In this document: positions 15,510 through 23,830 of the stretch, in pieces | Position numbering within the stretch: position 1 is the first letter of the stretch | Layout of the letters: each line of letters opens with the position of its first letter | NCBI GenBank assembly: GCA_039182735.1 | Contig: JBCDCB010000005.1 | Location: 1 to 64,000, forward strand | Direction of reading: 5' to 3' | Source of the DNA: JBCDCB01 sp039182735 | GTDB taxonomy: Bacteria > Planctomycetota > Phycisphaerae > Phycisphaerales > UBA1924 | DNA: 64,000 nt | Translations under genes and position numbers: made by a program | Notes under the pieces: model-generated | The model's database searches: none | Seen by the model: the letters and a program-made list of their open reading frames with translations, nothing else | What the model was told of the DNA's origin: nothing

Positions 15510-16532
15510 ATGGGACCAGCCACGATGCCCGCCAGCGAGACGTCACGCCCGGATGCCCCGCCGCCCACGCGCGCCGCGTTGTGCGCGTACTGCGGCGAGG
15601 AGCAGGCGTCGGCCGCCTTCGAGCGCTGCCATGCCTGTGGCGGGCTGCGCGAGCCGCTCTCGAGGCAGGCCACGCAGAACGAGATGGGCCCCTGGCAGGT
15701 CCGCAACGCGTCGCGTCCCTTCCAGCCCGGGTGCTCCTTCGACACGCTCACACGCATGGTCGATCGCGGCAGGGTGACGCGCGACAGCGTCGTCCGCGGG
15801 CCCACGACGCACCAGTTCTGGACGCGTGCCGATCGCACGCCCGGCGTCGCGGTGCTGCTGGGCGTGTGCCACGCGTGCGCTCGTTCGGTACGTCCGAGCG
15901 ACGCGACGTGTGCGCACTGCTCGGTCGTGCTCGCGCCGGCGCACGATCGCGACTCGCTCGGGCTCGGTGAGCGACGCGCGATGCCGGGCAGCGACAAGGT
16001 TGATGCGCACGTGCCGCTCAGTGCTCGTGTGAACCCGAAGCGTCGGGGCGCCGGCGCGCGGGTGCTGCTGCTCTTGTCGCTGCTCCTGAACGCGGCGCTC
16101 GCGATCGGGTGGTTCGTGCTGTTTGCCTCGACGAATGCGGCGGAACGCGCCGGTGACATCAACGAACAGCAGGCGACGGCGGCGAACGAACCGGACGCGG
16201 GCTCACGTGACGTGTCGCCCGCATCGAGCGAGCCGATGTCCGCGAGCGCAGATGCCACGCCGTCGCGCCGTGTGCCCGTCGGGCTGGACCCGGAGCTGGT
16301 GGACTATGCCGAGCGGTTCGAGTCGGCCCTGCTGCTCGCGGAGCAGTTGACGCCCGAAGCGCTCACGCGAGCGATCGAGGAACTGCGCGAGATCGAATCG
16401 GACGCGCGGCAGGTCGGCATCGAGCCGGCGTCTGGCGAGTCGTTCAAGGCGCTCGGAGAGACGGTTGCGTTTCTCGAACTGCGTCACAAGATCGAGCGTT
16501 TACTCGTCGATGGCGAGCCAGGCTCGCAGTGA
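15510..16532 (+). CDS. Zinc-ribbon membrane protein with GYF-like domain
   Basis: About 340 residues. Two zinc-ribbon halves (CAYCGEEQ...CHACGG and CHACARS...CAHCS) flank a segment GPWQVRNASRPFQPG...FWTRADRT resembling bacterial GYF_2-type domains. A single membrane helix follows (VLLLLSLLLNAALAIGWFVL), then a periplasmic tail with Ala/Ser/Thr-rich linker and helices. Such single-pass proteins are common in planctomycetes, with no known role. The start at 15510 has GAAGCGAG upstream; the ATG at 15525 is possible. Its last 33 bp overlap the end of the Nudix gene on the other strand. Confidence 0.7.
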   Translation: MGPATMPASETSRPDAPPPTRAALCAYCGEEQASAAFERCHACGGLREPLSRQATQNEMGPWQVRNASRPFQPGCSFDTLTRMVDRGRVTRDSVVRGPTTHQFWTRADRTPGVAVLLGVCHACARSVRPSDATCAHCSVVLAPAHDRDSLGLGERRAMPGSDKVDAHVPLSARVNPKRRGAGARVLLLLSLLLNAALAIGWFVLFASTNAAERAGDINEQQATAANEPDAGSRDVSPASSEPMSASADATPSRRVPVGLDPELVDYAERFESALLLAEQLTPEALTRAIEELREIESDARQVGIEPASGESFKALGETVAFLELRHKIERLLVDGEPGSQ

Positions 16533-16991
16533 CGCGACGATGCCGCCGTTGGCGGGCGGGAACTCGTAGCGGTCGATCTCGTCGAGGGGGACCCAGCGGA
16601 ACTCGCTGACGTGGAGGGCCGCCGGTTCCGGGGAGTCCGGCAGGAGTCGGCAGACGCGGGGGTGGAGGCGGACGCGGGCGTGCTCGTAGTCGTGTCGGAT
16701 GTCGCCGAGGGTCCCGATAACCTCGCAGCGGACGCCGACTTCTTCCCAAAGTTCTCGAACAACGGTTTGTTCGGGCGTCTCGCCGGGGTCGGCTTTGCCG
16801 CCCGGGAGCTCCCAAGAGCCTCCGAAAACGGTGTCGGTGGGGCGTCGGGTGATCAGCACGCGGACCGGAGCGGCCGCGGGCTCGTTCGATTGGATTTTGA
16901 TAGGGTTCTCGTTGATGACGATGCCGATTCCGACATCAACGATGGGCCGGGTGTCGTGCGTGCCGGGTGATGTGCCGTAAATATCTGTCAT
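16500..16991 (-). CDS. MutT-like Nudix hydrolase
   Basis: About 163 residues with a complete Nudix box: GGKADPGETPEQTVVREL followed by WEEVGV, fitting GX5EX7REUXEEXGU. The N-terminal strand IVDVGIGIVINEN and the segment ITRRPTDTVFGGSWELPGG are as in 8-oxo-dGTP or related (d)NTP diphosphatases; the substrate is not proven. Either ATG 16991 or 17057 is possible. 16991 is preferred because the residues before it are unconserved and the DNA there is AT-rich and promoter-like. The 3' end overlaps the zinc-ribbon gene tail to tail. Confidence 0.85.
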   Translation of the reverse strand: MTDIYGTSPGTHDTRPIVDVGIGIVINENPIKIQSNEPAAAPVRVLITRRPTDTVFGGSWELPGGKADPGETPEQTVVRELWEEVGVRCEVIGTLGDIRHDYEHARVRLHPRVCRLLPDSPEPAALHVSEFRWVPLDEIDRYEFPPANGGIVASLRAWLAIDE

Positions 16992-17057
16992 TGAGTGACT
17001 TATGAAGAGTGTATCCGAGTCGGGCTCAGGAGCGTTGACGACCCGATCGAGCCGCAT

Positions 17058-17063
17058 ACGCTA
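17058..17063 (-). promoter_or_regulatory. -10-like TAGCGT upstream of the Nudix gene
   Basis: TAGCGT on the minus strand directly abuts the alternative ATG at 17057. Transcription from it would start inside that extension, which favours the ATG at 16991 with a leader of about 60 nt. Confidence 0.35.
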
Positions 17064-17242
17064 GGTGTGCCGGGACGCGACACGCGACCTCGGTGAGCCG
17101 ATAGATTGACTACTTCGTGGCTTCGTGCCGCGTTTCGCCGTCGGTCGGGGATCGGAGCCCTCGATCGACGGTTTTTCATTTGCTGCGCCGCGCGCACACG
17201 GCGCGCACCTGCAAACATGCGCGATCTTTCGTCGAACGCGCT

Positions 17243-17262
17243 GCGAACGTGCGCGAACGTGC
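17243..17262. repeat. Tandem 10-bp repeat
   Basis: GCGAACGTGC occurs twice back to back, followed by a partial GAAC, in the 278-bp gap between the Nudix start and the cstA stop. Nothing else supportable is seen there besides a 6-bp stem GCGCCG/CGGCGC at 17185-17204. Confidence 0.5.
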
Positions 17263-17269
17263 GAACTTC

Positions 17270-19126
17270 TCACGGTTTGTACGCGCGCAGCAACGCGTAG
17301 CCACGTTTGGCGCGCACGCCGGCTTCGATGAGCAGCCACGCTTCGAGCGCGAGCGTGATGCACGCGATGATGACGAGCAACCACTTGCGCGCATCGAGCC
17401 ATGATGGGTTGGCGTCGTTGCCGATGAAGGCTTGCCAGAACATCGCGCACGCGGGCACCACGAGCATGAGCGCCGCGGCGGGGATGGCGAACCACGTGGG
17501 GCGCTTGGTCACCGATAACCACGCGACGATGACGACGAACGCGAAGCCGGCGAGGAGCTGGTTGGTAGCGCCGAAGAGCGGCCAGAGGATCAGCCCGCCC
17601 GCGCCGGCATTGTCGAGCGACCACGGTTGACCGCTGGCCGGAACAGACGCGAGCAGCGCGGCGGTGATCACCGCGAAGAGCGTGGCGCCGTGCGTCGTGG
17701 CGAGCAATCGCGCGGGGTTGAACCGCGAGGCGCGGCGTTCGGTTGGCACAAACGTGCGCGCGAGCTCCTGCACCACGTAGCGCTGCAATCGGCAGGCGGT
17801 GTCCATCGTCGTCGCGGCAAACGATGCGACCATGACGGCGATGAGCGTCGCGCCGAGCGCCAGCGGGATGCCGAGCGCGGCGAGGAAGTTGGCCGAGCCG
17901 TCTACGAACGCGCTGACCTTTGCGCCGAGCGAACCGGCGGCGGACCAGGATTGGTAGCGTTCGTTGAAGGCATCGATTCCTGTGGTGACCGCGTCGCCCG
18001 CGCCCGATGCGACGCCCAGCCCGATCCCCGCGGCGCAGGCGGCGATGACGAGCGTGGCGAGGAAGCCCTCGGTGAGCATCGCGCCGTAGCCGACGGCGCG
18101 GGCGTCGGTCTCGCGCGTGAGCTGCTTGCTGGTGGTGCCGGACCCGACGAGGCAGTGGAAGCCGCTGCACGCGCCGCAGGCGACGGTGATGAAGAGCATC
18201 GGGAGCAGCGGAGGCGCGCCGATGGGCTGCCAGTTGATCATCGGCGCGACGAACGCCAGGGGCGTGCGCTCGCCCGGCTCGGTCATGACGGTTGAGGGCG
18301 CGTGCCCGCCGAGCAGGCCCGCGGCGATCAGCCCGGCGACGAGCAGCGCGAGGCAGGTCAGCAGTTGCAGGGCGTTGATGTAGTCGCGCGGCTGGAGGAG
18401 CGTCCACACCGGGAGCACCGACGCGACATACGCATAGGCGAGGAGCAGGGCGGTCCACGCCCACATGGGCATCGACGCGAGCGTCTGGTTGAAGGCGTGC
18501 AGCGGGCCGGCGTCGCCGAAGATCACGCTGAGGTACATGGTCGCGAGCGCGATGATCGATGGCAGGACGATGGAGCGTCCCTTGCGGTGGATCAGTGCGC
18601 CGATCGCCAGCGCGAGGGGCACCTGCACGAGCACGGGTGTGATCGCGGCGGGGGACTGGCGCAGCACCGCGGCGATGACGAGCCCGAAGACCGCGAGCAC
18701 GATCCACAGCCCGACGATGAGGATGCAGAGGAAGAGGAGGCGCGCGCGCGGGCCGAGGATGTCGCCCGCGATGTCGCCGATGGAACGTCCTTTGTTGCGA
18801 AGGGAGACGACGAGCGAGCCGAGGTCGTGCACCGCGCCGACGAGGATGGAGCCGAAGACGACCCAGAGCAGCGCGGGCAGCCATCCCCACATGACGGCGA
18901 TGGCGGGCCCGACGATGGGCCCGGTGCCGGCGATGGAGGTGAAGTGGTGCCCGAAGACGACGGACTTGGCGGTGGGGACGAAGTCGCGATCGTCGCGTTC
19001 GGATTCTGATGGGCACGTGGCGTGCCGATCGAGTTGGAAGACGCGCGTCGCGAGCCAGCGCCCGTAGGTGAGGTAGGCGACGACGAGCAATCCGGCGGCG
19101 ACGAATACCAACAAGAGGACGGTCAT
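17270..19126 (-). CDS. cstA: Carbon starvation protein A (peptide/pyruvate transporter)
   Basis: A 618-residue integral membrane protein of the CstA family, which takes up peptides or pyruvate under carbon limitation. The family signature HHFTSIAGTGPIVGPAIAV is at about residues 60-78, followed by many hydrophobic helices. LVGSGTTSKQL and ATTMDTACRLQRYVVQE are also conserved. It is shorter than E. coli CstA (about 700) and nearer to the YjiY/BtsT-type or Gram-positive length. No sensor kinase (BtsS-like) is adjacent. The ATG at 19126 is the first in frame after the divergent start region. Confidence 0.93.
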   Translation of the reverse strand: MTVLLLVFVAAGLLVVAYLTYGRWLATRVFQLDRHATCPSESERDDRDFVPTAKSVVFGHHFTSIAGTGPIVGPAIAVMWGWLPALLWVVFGSILVGAVHDLGSLVVSLRNKGRSIGDIAGDILGPRARLLFLCILIVGLWIVLAVFGLVIAAVLRQSPAAITPVLVQVPLALAIGALIHRKGRSIVLPSIIALATMYLSVIFGDAGPLHAFNQTLASMPMWAWTALLLAYAYVASVLPVWTLLQPRDYINALQLLTCLALLVAGLIAAGLLGGHAPSTVMTEPGERTPLAFVAPMINWQPIGAPPLLPMLFITVACGACSGFHCLVGSGTTSKQLTRETDARAVGYGAMLTEGFLATLVIAACAAGIGLGVASGAGDAVTTGIDAFNERYQSWSAAGSLGAKVSAFVDGSANFLAALGIPLALGATLIAVMVASFAATTMDTACRLQRYVVQELARTFVPTERRASRFNPARLLATTHGATLFAVITAALLASVPASGQPWSLDNAGAGGLILWPLFGATNQLLAGFAFVVIVAWLSVTKRPTWFAIPAAALMLVVPACAMFWQAFIGNDANPSWLDARKWLLVIIACITLALEAWLLIEAGVRAKRGYALLRAYKP

Positions 19127-19224
19127 GGCTGCGGTGATTGTGCGCCATGGCGAGGGGCGGGGCGAATTCGCTTGCGTTCCGGTCGCCCCGGGCGAAGATG
19201 GCCTTCATGCGAAAGGACCGGGCT

Positions 19225-19635
19225 ATGGATCGGAGACGGATGCTGATCGGGTCGGCGGGTGCGTGCCTTCTGCTCGCGTACGCGGCGGGTTGCGGATCGG
19301 TGCGCGACGTGCAGGTCTACAACCCTTCGGATCGCACGATCGACGTGACGGCGCAGCTCGCGACTGGTCAGACGAACACGCTGTCGCTCGGGCCGCAGAC
19401 GTCGTGGGGCTTTCGCGTGAAGCCCGGATCGAAGGTCGGGTTCGGGGATACGACGCTGGTGATCGGCAACGACGTGGAGATCACGAATCGCGGCGACGAG
19501 GTTATCGAAGTGCGCGACGAACGCTGGACCAACCGGGTGCATCTCGGGCGGAACGGCTGCACTTCGTTCGATCTGACGGACGAGAGCCCGGTCTCCGTCG
19601 GCGACCTGCGATTCCGGGTGACACGAACGTACTGA
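19225..19635 (+). CDS. Small predicted lipoprotein
   Basis: A 136-residue protein with an N-terminal Arg cluster, a hydrophobic core (MLIGSAGACLLLAYA) and lipobox YAAGC with the cysteine at residue 23. The double Arg followed by MLIG is also reminiscent of a Tat signal. The mature domain has beta-strand repeats (VQVYNPSDRTIDV, NTLSLGPQTSWGF, DVEITNRGDEVIEV) suggesting a small beta-sandwich. The ATG at 19225 is chosen because AAAGGA precedes it by 7 nt. An ATG 18 nt upstream is less likely. No family recognised. The next gene follows after 18 bp. Confidence 0.65.
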   Translation: MDRRRMLIGSAGACLLLAYAAGCGSVRDVQVYNPSDRTIDVTAQLATGQTNTLSLGPQTSWGFRVKPGSKVGFGDTTLVIGNDVEITNRGDEVIEVRDERWTNRVHLGRNGCTSFDLTDESPVSVGDLRFRVTRTY

Positions 19636-19653
19636 CGGGCAAAGGGGGGCTTC

Positions 19654-20151
19654 ATGACGCGCGAGATGTGGGGTTCGTACCTCCTTCTGGCGTTCGTGCT
19701 GATGCCCGCGTTGTTCCGTGTGCGCTATGGATTCTCGCCGGTCATTGTTGGTGATCCGCGTCGGGACGTGTATGCGCGCTGGGAGTGGGGGTACGGCGGG
19801 TGCGTCGCGGTCTTCACGATTGCGCTGTTCGCGCTGCCGGTGACCGGAGGCTCGACGATCGGCGGAACTGCTGTGCTGCTGTCGATATTGCTGGTGCTGT
19901 ACGCGAGCGTTGCGATGGGCAGGTCGTGGCGCATCGGTCAACGCGAAGACGATGAGCACGCGACGTTCGTGCGGACGGGTCTGTATCGCTGGGTTGCACA
20001 CCCGATCTACATCGGGCTCGTCGGGCTCGGCATCGGAACAGTGCTGATGCTCGGCGTCGACGACTGGTGCGGGTGGTTCTTGCTGATCACGACGCTCGTC
20101 TACGTCGTTGTGCAGGGCCACCGCGAGCAGGTTCGCTGGCAAACGGGTTAG
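19654..20151 (+). CDS. Isoprenylcysteine carboxyl methyltransferase-like membrane protein
   Basis: A 165-residue protein with about four membrane helices. The conserved C-terminal signature of the ICMT/PEMT group is present: VRTGLYRWVAHPIYIGL, in which RHP-like residues bind S-adenosylmethionine. Bacterial members methylate small lipophilic or unknown substrates. The ATG follows the strong ribosome site AAAGGGGGG. It overlaps the nitrilase gene tail to tail by 4 bp. Confidence 0.78.
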   Translation: MTREMWGSYLLLAFVLMPALFRVRYGFSPVIVGDPRRDVYARWEWGYGGCVAVFTIALFALPVTGGSTIGGTAVLLSILLVLYASVAMGRSWRIGQREDDEHATFVRTGLYRWVAHPIYIGLVGLGIGTVLMLGVDDWCGWFLLITTLVYVVVQGHREQVRWQTG

Positions 20152-21110
20152 CCCTCGTCGTCCAGCACGTCGATCGCGGACTGTCGGCGTCGATCCACGG
20201 TGAGCCGCAGGACATCGGGACGCGCGTAGTGCCCGCTGGGGTCGAAGTTCTGGCGTTCTTCGTAGACGCGATCGAGTTCGAGCGTGGCGTGGATGACGCG
20301 CTCTTCGCCGACCACGGGCTCGACGAGCCACGTGCCGTCGGGGTTTGCGACGCAGGATCCGCCGTTGTGGAAGGACTCGAGCGGATCGCCTTCGAGGATG
20401 CGATCGCGGAGCGGGACGTCGTCGGGCAGGTCTTCGTTGCGGAGGATGGCGCTTGCGGAGATGACGTACGTGCGCCCTTCGCGCGCGATGAAGCGCGTGA
20501 TGTCCTGCGTGTTGGCGAGGCTGCCGGGCCAGATGGCGACGTGCAGGTTCGTGCCCTGTGCGTAGAGCGCCGCGCGCGCGAGGGGCATCCAGTTCTCCCA
20601 GCAGTTGAGCGCGCTGAGCGTGAAGGGCCCGACGGGGTGCGTGACGAGCCCGTTGCCGTCGCCCGGCGACCACGCGAGACGCTCTTCGTAGGTCGGCATG
20701 AGCTTGCGGTGGACGGACGCGATGGTGCCGCGCTCGTCGATGACGACGCGGGAGCAGAAGAGCGAGTGTCCGCCGCGGTCTTGTGGGCGTTCCATGACGC
20801 CGATGACCACGGCGCATTGGGATGCGGCGCACGTTTCCTGCAACTGCCTGAGGTGGCCGGCGTCGATGTCCACGCCCTGATCGACGTAGCGCGCGTGCAG
20901 AGCTTTCTGACCCGGATCGTCGAAGCGTGCGCCGTCGGTGCGCGAGAGCCAGACGGGGTAGGCGGGGACAAAGGCCTCGCCAAAGCAGACGAGGCGCGCG
21001 CCGTGCAGGGCGGCGTCGCGCACGCAGTCGCACGCCTTGGCGATCGTTCGATCGCGGTCGAGAAAGACGGGCGCGACCTGTGCGATCGCGATGCGGAGTG
21101 TGCGGTCCAT
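20148..21110 (-). CDS. Nitrilase family carbon-nitrogen hydrolase
   Basis: A 320-residue cytoplasmic member of branch 1 of the nitrilase superfamily. The catalytic triad is visible: E45 in FGEAFVPAYPVWL, K136 in HRKLMPTYEERL and C170 in LNCWENWMPLAR. The CWEN motif after the cysteine and the YPVW segment are typical of true nitrilases rather than amidases. It should hydrolyse organic nitriles to carboxylic acids; the substrate is unknown. A TAGCCT hexamer ends 6 nt before the ATG and there is no Shine-Dalgarno. It is divergent from the DUF1223 gene. Confidence 0.88.
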   Translation of the reverse strand: MDRTLRIAIAQVAPVFLDRDRTIAKACDCVRDAALHGARLVCFGEAFVPAYPVWLSRTDGARFDDPGQKALHARYVDQGVDIDAGHLRQLQETCAASQCAVVIGVMERPQDRGGHSLFCSRVVIDERGTIASVHRKLMPTYEERLAWSPGDGNGLVTHPVGPFTLSALNCWENWMPLARAALYAQGTNLHVAIWPGSLANTQDITRFIAREGRTYVISASAILRNEDLPDDVPLRDRILEGDPLESFHNGGSCVANPDGTWLVEPVVGEERVIHATLELDRVYEERQNFDPSGHYARPDVLRLTVDRRRQSAIDVLDDEG

Positions 21111-21116
21111 GCTTGC

Positions 21117-21122
21117 AGGCTA
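21117..21122 (-). promoter_or_regulatory. -10 hexamer TAGCCT 6 nt before the nitrilase gene
   Basis: TAGCCT on the minus strand ends exactly 6 nt before the ATG at 21110, predicting a leaderless transcript. Confidence 0.5.
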
Positions 21123-21197
21123 CCTCGCGATGTGGAGATTCGTCGGAAGAAGTCGCCCCCGAACGCCGTTGGCGACGGGCCACTCGGAGGACCCCGG

Positions 21198-21956
21198 ATG
21201 ATGACACGGCTGATCGGTGCGGCGGCTTGTTCGATCGCGATGCTGGCTCCCGCCGCGAACGCGGAGACCGAGCCCTTCGCGCTCGTCGAGCTGTTTACGA
21301 GCGAGGGGTGCCACTCGTGCCCGCCGGCGGATGAAGTTGCGTCGGAACTGATCGAGCGCACGGAGCAGGACGGGCGGCGTGTCTTCGTGCTCGCGTGGCA
21401 CGTGGACTACTGGGATTACCTCGGGTGGGAGGACCGCTTCAGTGATGCGGCGTACTCGGATTGGCAGCGGTCGTACGCGCGTGCGTTCCGGACGCCGCAG
21501 ATCTACACGCCGCAGATGGTGGTGAACGGGACGAACGCGTTCGTGGGCTCGCGTCGCGCGCAGGCCGTCGAGGCTGTGGAGAGTGGGCTCGCGCAACAGG
21601 CGTCGGCGGATCTGTCCTATTCGATCAACGGTGCGGTCGAGCCGGGCGAAACGCTTCGCGTGGGGTTCGACCTCAAGATCAACGGGACGATCGAGGGGCC
21701 GTCGCTTGTGCATGTTGTGATCACGGAAAGCGACATCCAGACCGATGTGACACGCGGCGAGAACGCCGGGAAGACGCTGCATCACGACGGCGTCGTCCGC
21801 GCGCACGCAACAGGTGAGCCCGGCACGCTCACCGGTGACATCGAGATCGCGATCCCGAGTGATGTGGAGATCGACAACGCGTCGGTCGTCGTCTTCGTGC
21901 AGGATCGCAAGACGATGCGCGTGCTCGCGGCGGAGGGCGGCGCGCTCGCGGAGTGA
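21198..21956 (+). CDS. DUF1223 secreted thioredoxin-like protein
   Basis: A 252-residue exported protein. A signal peptide (GAAACSIAMLAPAANA, cleavage before ETEP) precedes a thioredoxin-like domain with the dicysteine motif SEGCHSCPPAD, then HVDYWDYLGWEDRF and TPQIYTPQMVVNG, all diagnostic of DUF1223. A C-terminal beta domain follows. The role is unknown; the CxxC suggests redox or metal binding in the periplasm. The ATG follows GGAGG at 21186-21190. Confidence 0.88.
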   Translation: MMTRLIGAAACSIAMLAPAANAETEPFALVELFTSEGCHSCPPADEVASELIERTEQDGRRVFVLAWHVDYWDYLGWEDRFSDAAYSDWQRSYARAFRTPQIYTPQMVVNGTNAFVGSRRAQAVEAVESGLAQQASADLSYSINGAVEPGETLRVGFDLKINGTIEGPSLVHVVITESDIQTDVTRGENAGKTLHHDGVVRAHATGEPGTLTGDIEIAIPSDVEIDNASVVVFVQDRKTMRVLAAEGGALAE

Positions 21957-21959
21957 GGG

Positions 21960-22139
21960 CTAACGCGCGTCTTCCCACGCGTGCACCGCGTGCTTGATGA
22001 TGTCCGCGGCGTCGCCGTGCCCGTAGCGCCACGCGAGCAGGCCCATGACGACGAAGAAGAGGATCGCACCGCCGACGACCGCGCGCGTCGGGTGCACCTC
22101 GCGGTGGCTGGTCAGTCTGGGTTTGTTGCGCGTTGTCAT
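21960..22139 (-). CDS. Small single-pass membrane protein
   Basis: A 59-residue protein: a basic N-terminus (TTRNKPRLTSHREVHPTR), one membrane helix (AVVGGAILFFVVMGLLAW) and an acidic amphipathic end. It resembles the small unannotated membrane proteins that often accompany envelope genes. The ATG at 22139 has GGAGCG upstream. The gene follows the dockerin-like gene after 80 bp and ends 3 bp from the convergent DUF1223 stop. Function unknown; it could be spurious, but the charge pattern (basic cytoplasmic side) is sensible. Confidence 0.5.
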   Translation of the reverse strand: MTTRNKPRLTSHREVHPTRAVVGGAILFFVVMGLLAWRYGHGDAADIIKHAVHAWEDAR

Positions 22140-22219
22140 CGTGCGCTCCGGTCGCGGCCCGTATGGGACGTATCGACCGGATCCGCACGCGAAATCACGG
22201 TGACGTGAGGTCGCGGTGC

Positions 22220-23611
22220 TCAGGGAGCGCAGCCGAGATTGCTCACGACGAAGGTGATGTCCGCGGTGTCTGTTCTGCCGTCGCTGTTGGCGTCGCCCGG
22301 GGTGCCACTGGCACCGGGAGTGCCGGCGCCGAGGTTGCTGACAGCGAAGGTGATGTCGGCGATTGTGGTCGAGCCGTCGCCGTTGACGTCGCCCGGGCAG
22401 GAGGCGGCGGAGCGCATGGGGAGCGTCGCGAGCGCGGTGATGGTCGCTGAGTGGGCCGCGTCCGGACGGAAGAGCTCGAGTGACAGTTCGCGCTGCTCGG
22501 GGGGCTGCGCCGAGGTGAACCAGAAGTTGAAGAGCGTTCCCCACCGGATCGCGTTGGCACTTGGATCCTGCTGGATGGTGTCGGTTTCCCATCTGACGGC
22601 GCCGGCGTCGAGCAGCACCGACCAGTCCTCGTCGGAAACCGGATCGCCCGAGTGGCGATCGACATCACGGAATCCGAGCCCCGTGAGTCCGCTCCGCGCC
22701 GAGGCGGTGAGTTCGATCTCGACGGCGCGCACGGCGCGATGGGAGTTCAGGTTGTGAACCGCGACTTCGTAGCGCCACGTGCCATCGTTGTTGTCGTGCG
22801 CTCGGCTCGCAATGTTGATCCAGCCATCGCCGCCGGTGGCGGGCACCTTCACGGTGTCGAGCGTGACGCCCGGATCGTCCGCCGGCCACGCGTTGATGGC
22901 GGGCTCTCCGACAAAGATCTCGCCGACGCACTGCAACTGCACACCGGCGGGTCCGCTCTGGAGCACGGCGACTTCGCGGTATGTCGCGTTGTTCGCGCTG
23001 TTCGCGCCGGGCTCGGTCTCGGCGACCATGTGACCCTCGATGAAGTACCGCGCGTCGGGGTAGGTGTCCGCGTCGAAGTACTCATCTCGAACCTGCAGAC
23101 GCTTGAAGATCGGGTCGCCCGTCTGGTTCAGGCTTGCGAACGGGAAGGGGAACGCGCCGGTCCACGGGTTGATCTCGGCGCGTGGTCCGAGGCGGGTCTG
23201 GTCGGCGTTGACCGCGGCGTTGTATGGGTCCATGCAGCCCGGACCCAGGTAGGGCGTCCCCTGGAGCAGCGACTCGCACGTGCCGCAGGAGGGCTGCTGC
23301 GCGACGACGAAGTTGACGTGCTTCGCCCAGCTCATCCCGATCTGAAAGAACCGCCCCGATTCCTGCATGTAGAGGTTCTGTACGAGAACCGGATGGTCAC
23401 CGGTGAAACCGTTCCACGGCAGATCGGCGTCGCCCTGATTGCAGGAGAACGTGCCCGTCGAGAAGGCGCTCACACCATCGATCGGCCCGTAGGTCTCGAC
23501 GAAGCCGTCGAACCAGCCCAAGTTCGTTTGCACGACATCGGATCCCGGGTCGGCGTGCGCGAATGTGCTTATAAGAAACATGCAACTGAGTACGGTGATC
23601 TTGTGAAACAT
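22220..23611 (-). CDS. Secreted protein with two dockerin-like repeats
   Basis: A 463-residue exported protein. Signal peptide HKITVLSCMFLISTFAHA. The body has many paired cysteines and Asn/Gly-rich beta sequence with no family recognised. The C-terminus carries two Asp-rich repeats, GDVNGDGSTTIADITFAVSN and GDANSDGRTDTADITFVVSN, which fit EF-hand-like calcium loops of dockerin type I modules. In planctomycetes such tails are frequent on secreted proteins and may anchor them or act as sorting tags. The ATG at 23611 is placed 7 nt after GGAG; a GTG 6 nt upstream is too close to it. Confidence 0.75.
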   Translation of the reverse strand: MFHKITVLSCMFLISTFAHADPGSDVVQTNLGWFDGFVETYGPIDGVSAFSTGTFSCNQGDADLPWNGFTGDHPVLVQNLYMQESGRFFQIGMSWAKHVNFVVAQQPSCGTCESLLQGTPYLGPGCMDPYNAAVNADQTRLGPRAEINPWTGAFPFPFASLNQTGDPIFKRLQVRDEYFDADTYPDARYFIEGHMVAETEPGANSANNATYREVAVLQSGPAGVQLQCVGEIFVGEPAINAWPADDPGVTLDTVKVPATGGDGWINIASRAHDNNDGTWRYEVAVHNLNSHRAVRAVEIELTASARSGLTGLGFRDVDRHSGDPVSDEDWSVLLDAGAVRWETDTIQQDPSANAIRWGTLFNFWFTSAQPPEQRELSLELFRPDAAHSATITALATLPMRSAASCPGDVNGDGSTTIADITFAVSNLGAGTPGASGTPGDANSDGRTDTADITFVVSNLGCAP

Positions 23612-23713
23612 GCACACGCTCCGCGAAGACGTTCAGCGACTTTCCATTCAGACCGTACTTCGGGATGCCTCGCGTGACGGGCGAAATGCGCCGTGAACCG
23701 TTTCTGGTCGCCG

Positions 23714-23747
23714 TTCAGAAGACTCCTGCGGCGAATTCGCTTCTGAA
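23714..23747. repeat. Inverted repeat between ntrC-type gene and dockerin-like gene
   Basis: TTCAGAAG (23714-23721) and CTTCTGAA (23740-23747) form a perfect 8-bp stem around an 18-nt loop containing GAATTC. It lies in the 219-bp gap between the two minus-strand genes. No T-run follows on either strand; an operator or weak terminator is possible. Confidence 0.35.
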
Positions 23748-23830
23748 TCACGACAGAGCCGCCCGCTGCCAGAAGTTGGGAACGTGGCCGATGCGTGTGA
23801 CCTATCGAGAGTGCTTGGGAGATGCTCCGG

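Noticed and set aside
17185..17204. Stem GCGCCG/CGGCGC as cstA terminator
   Set aside because: On the minus strand it is followed by A-rich rather than T-rich sequence.
17061..21207. Two long Arg/His-rich frames (715 and 694 codons) over cstA and the lipoprotein/ICMT/nitrilase genes
   Set aside because: Their translations are low-complexity Arg/Pro/Ala/His, while the other frames encode recognised families.
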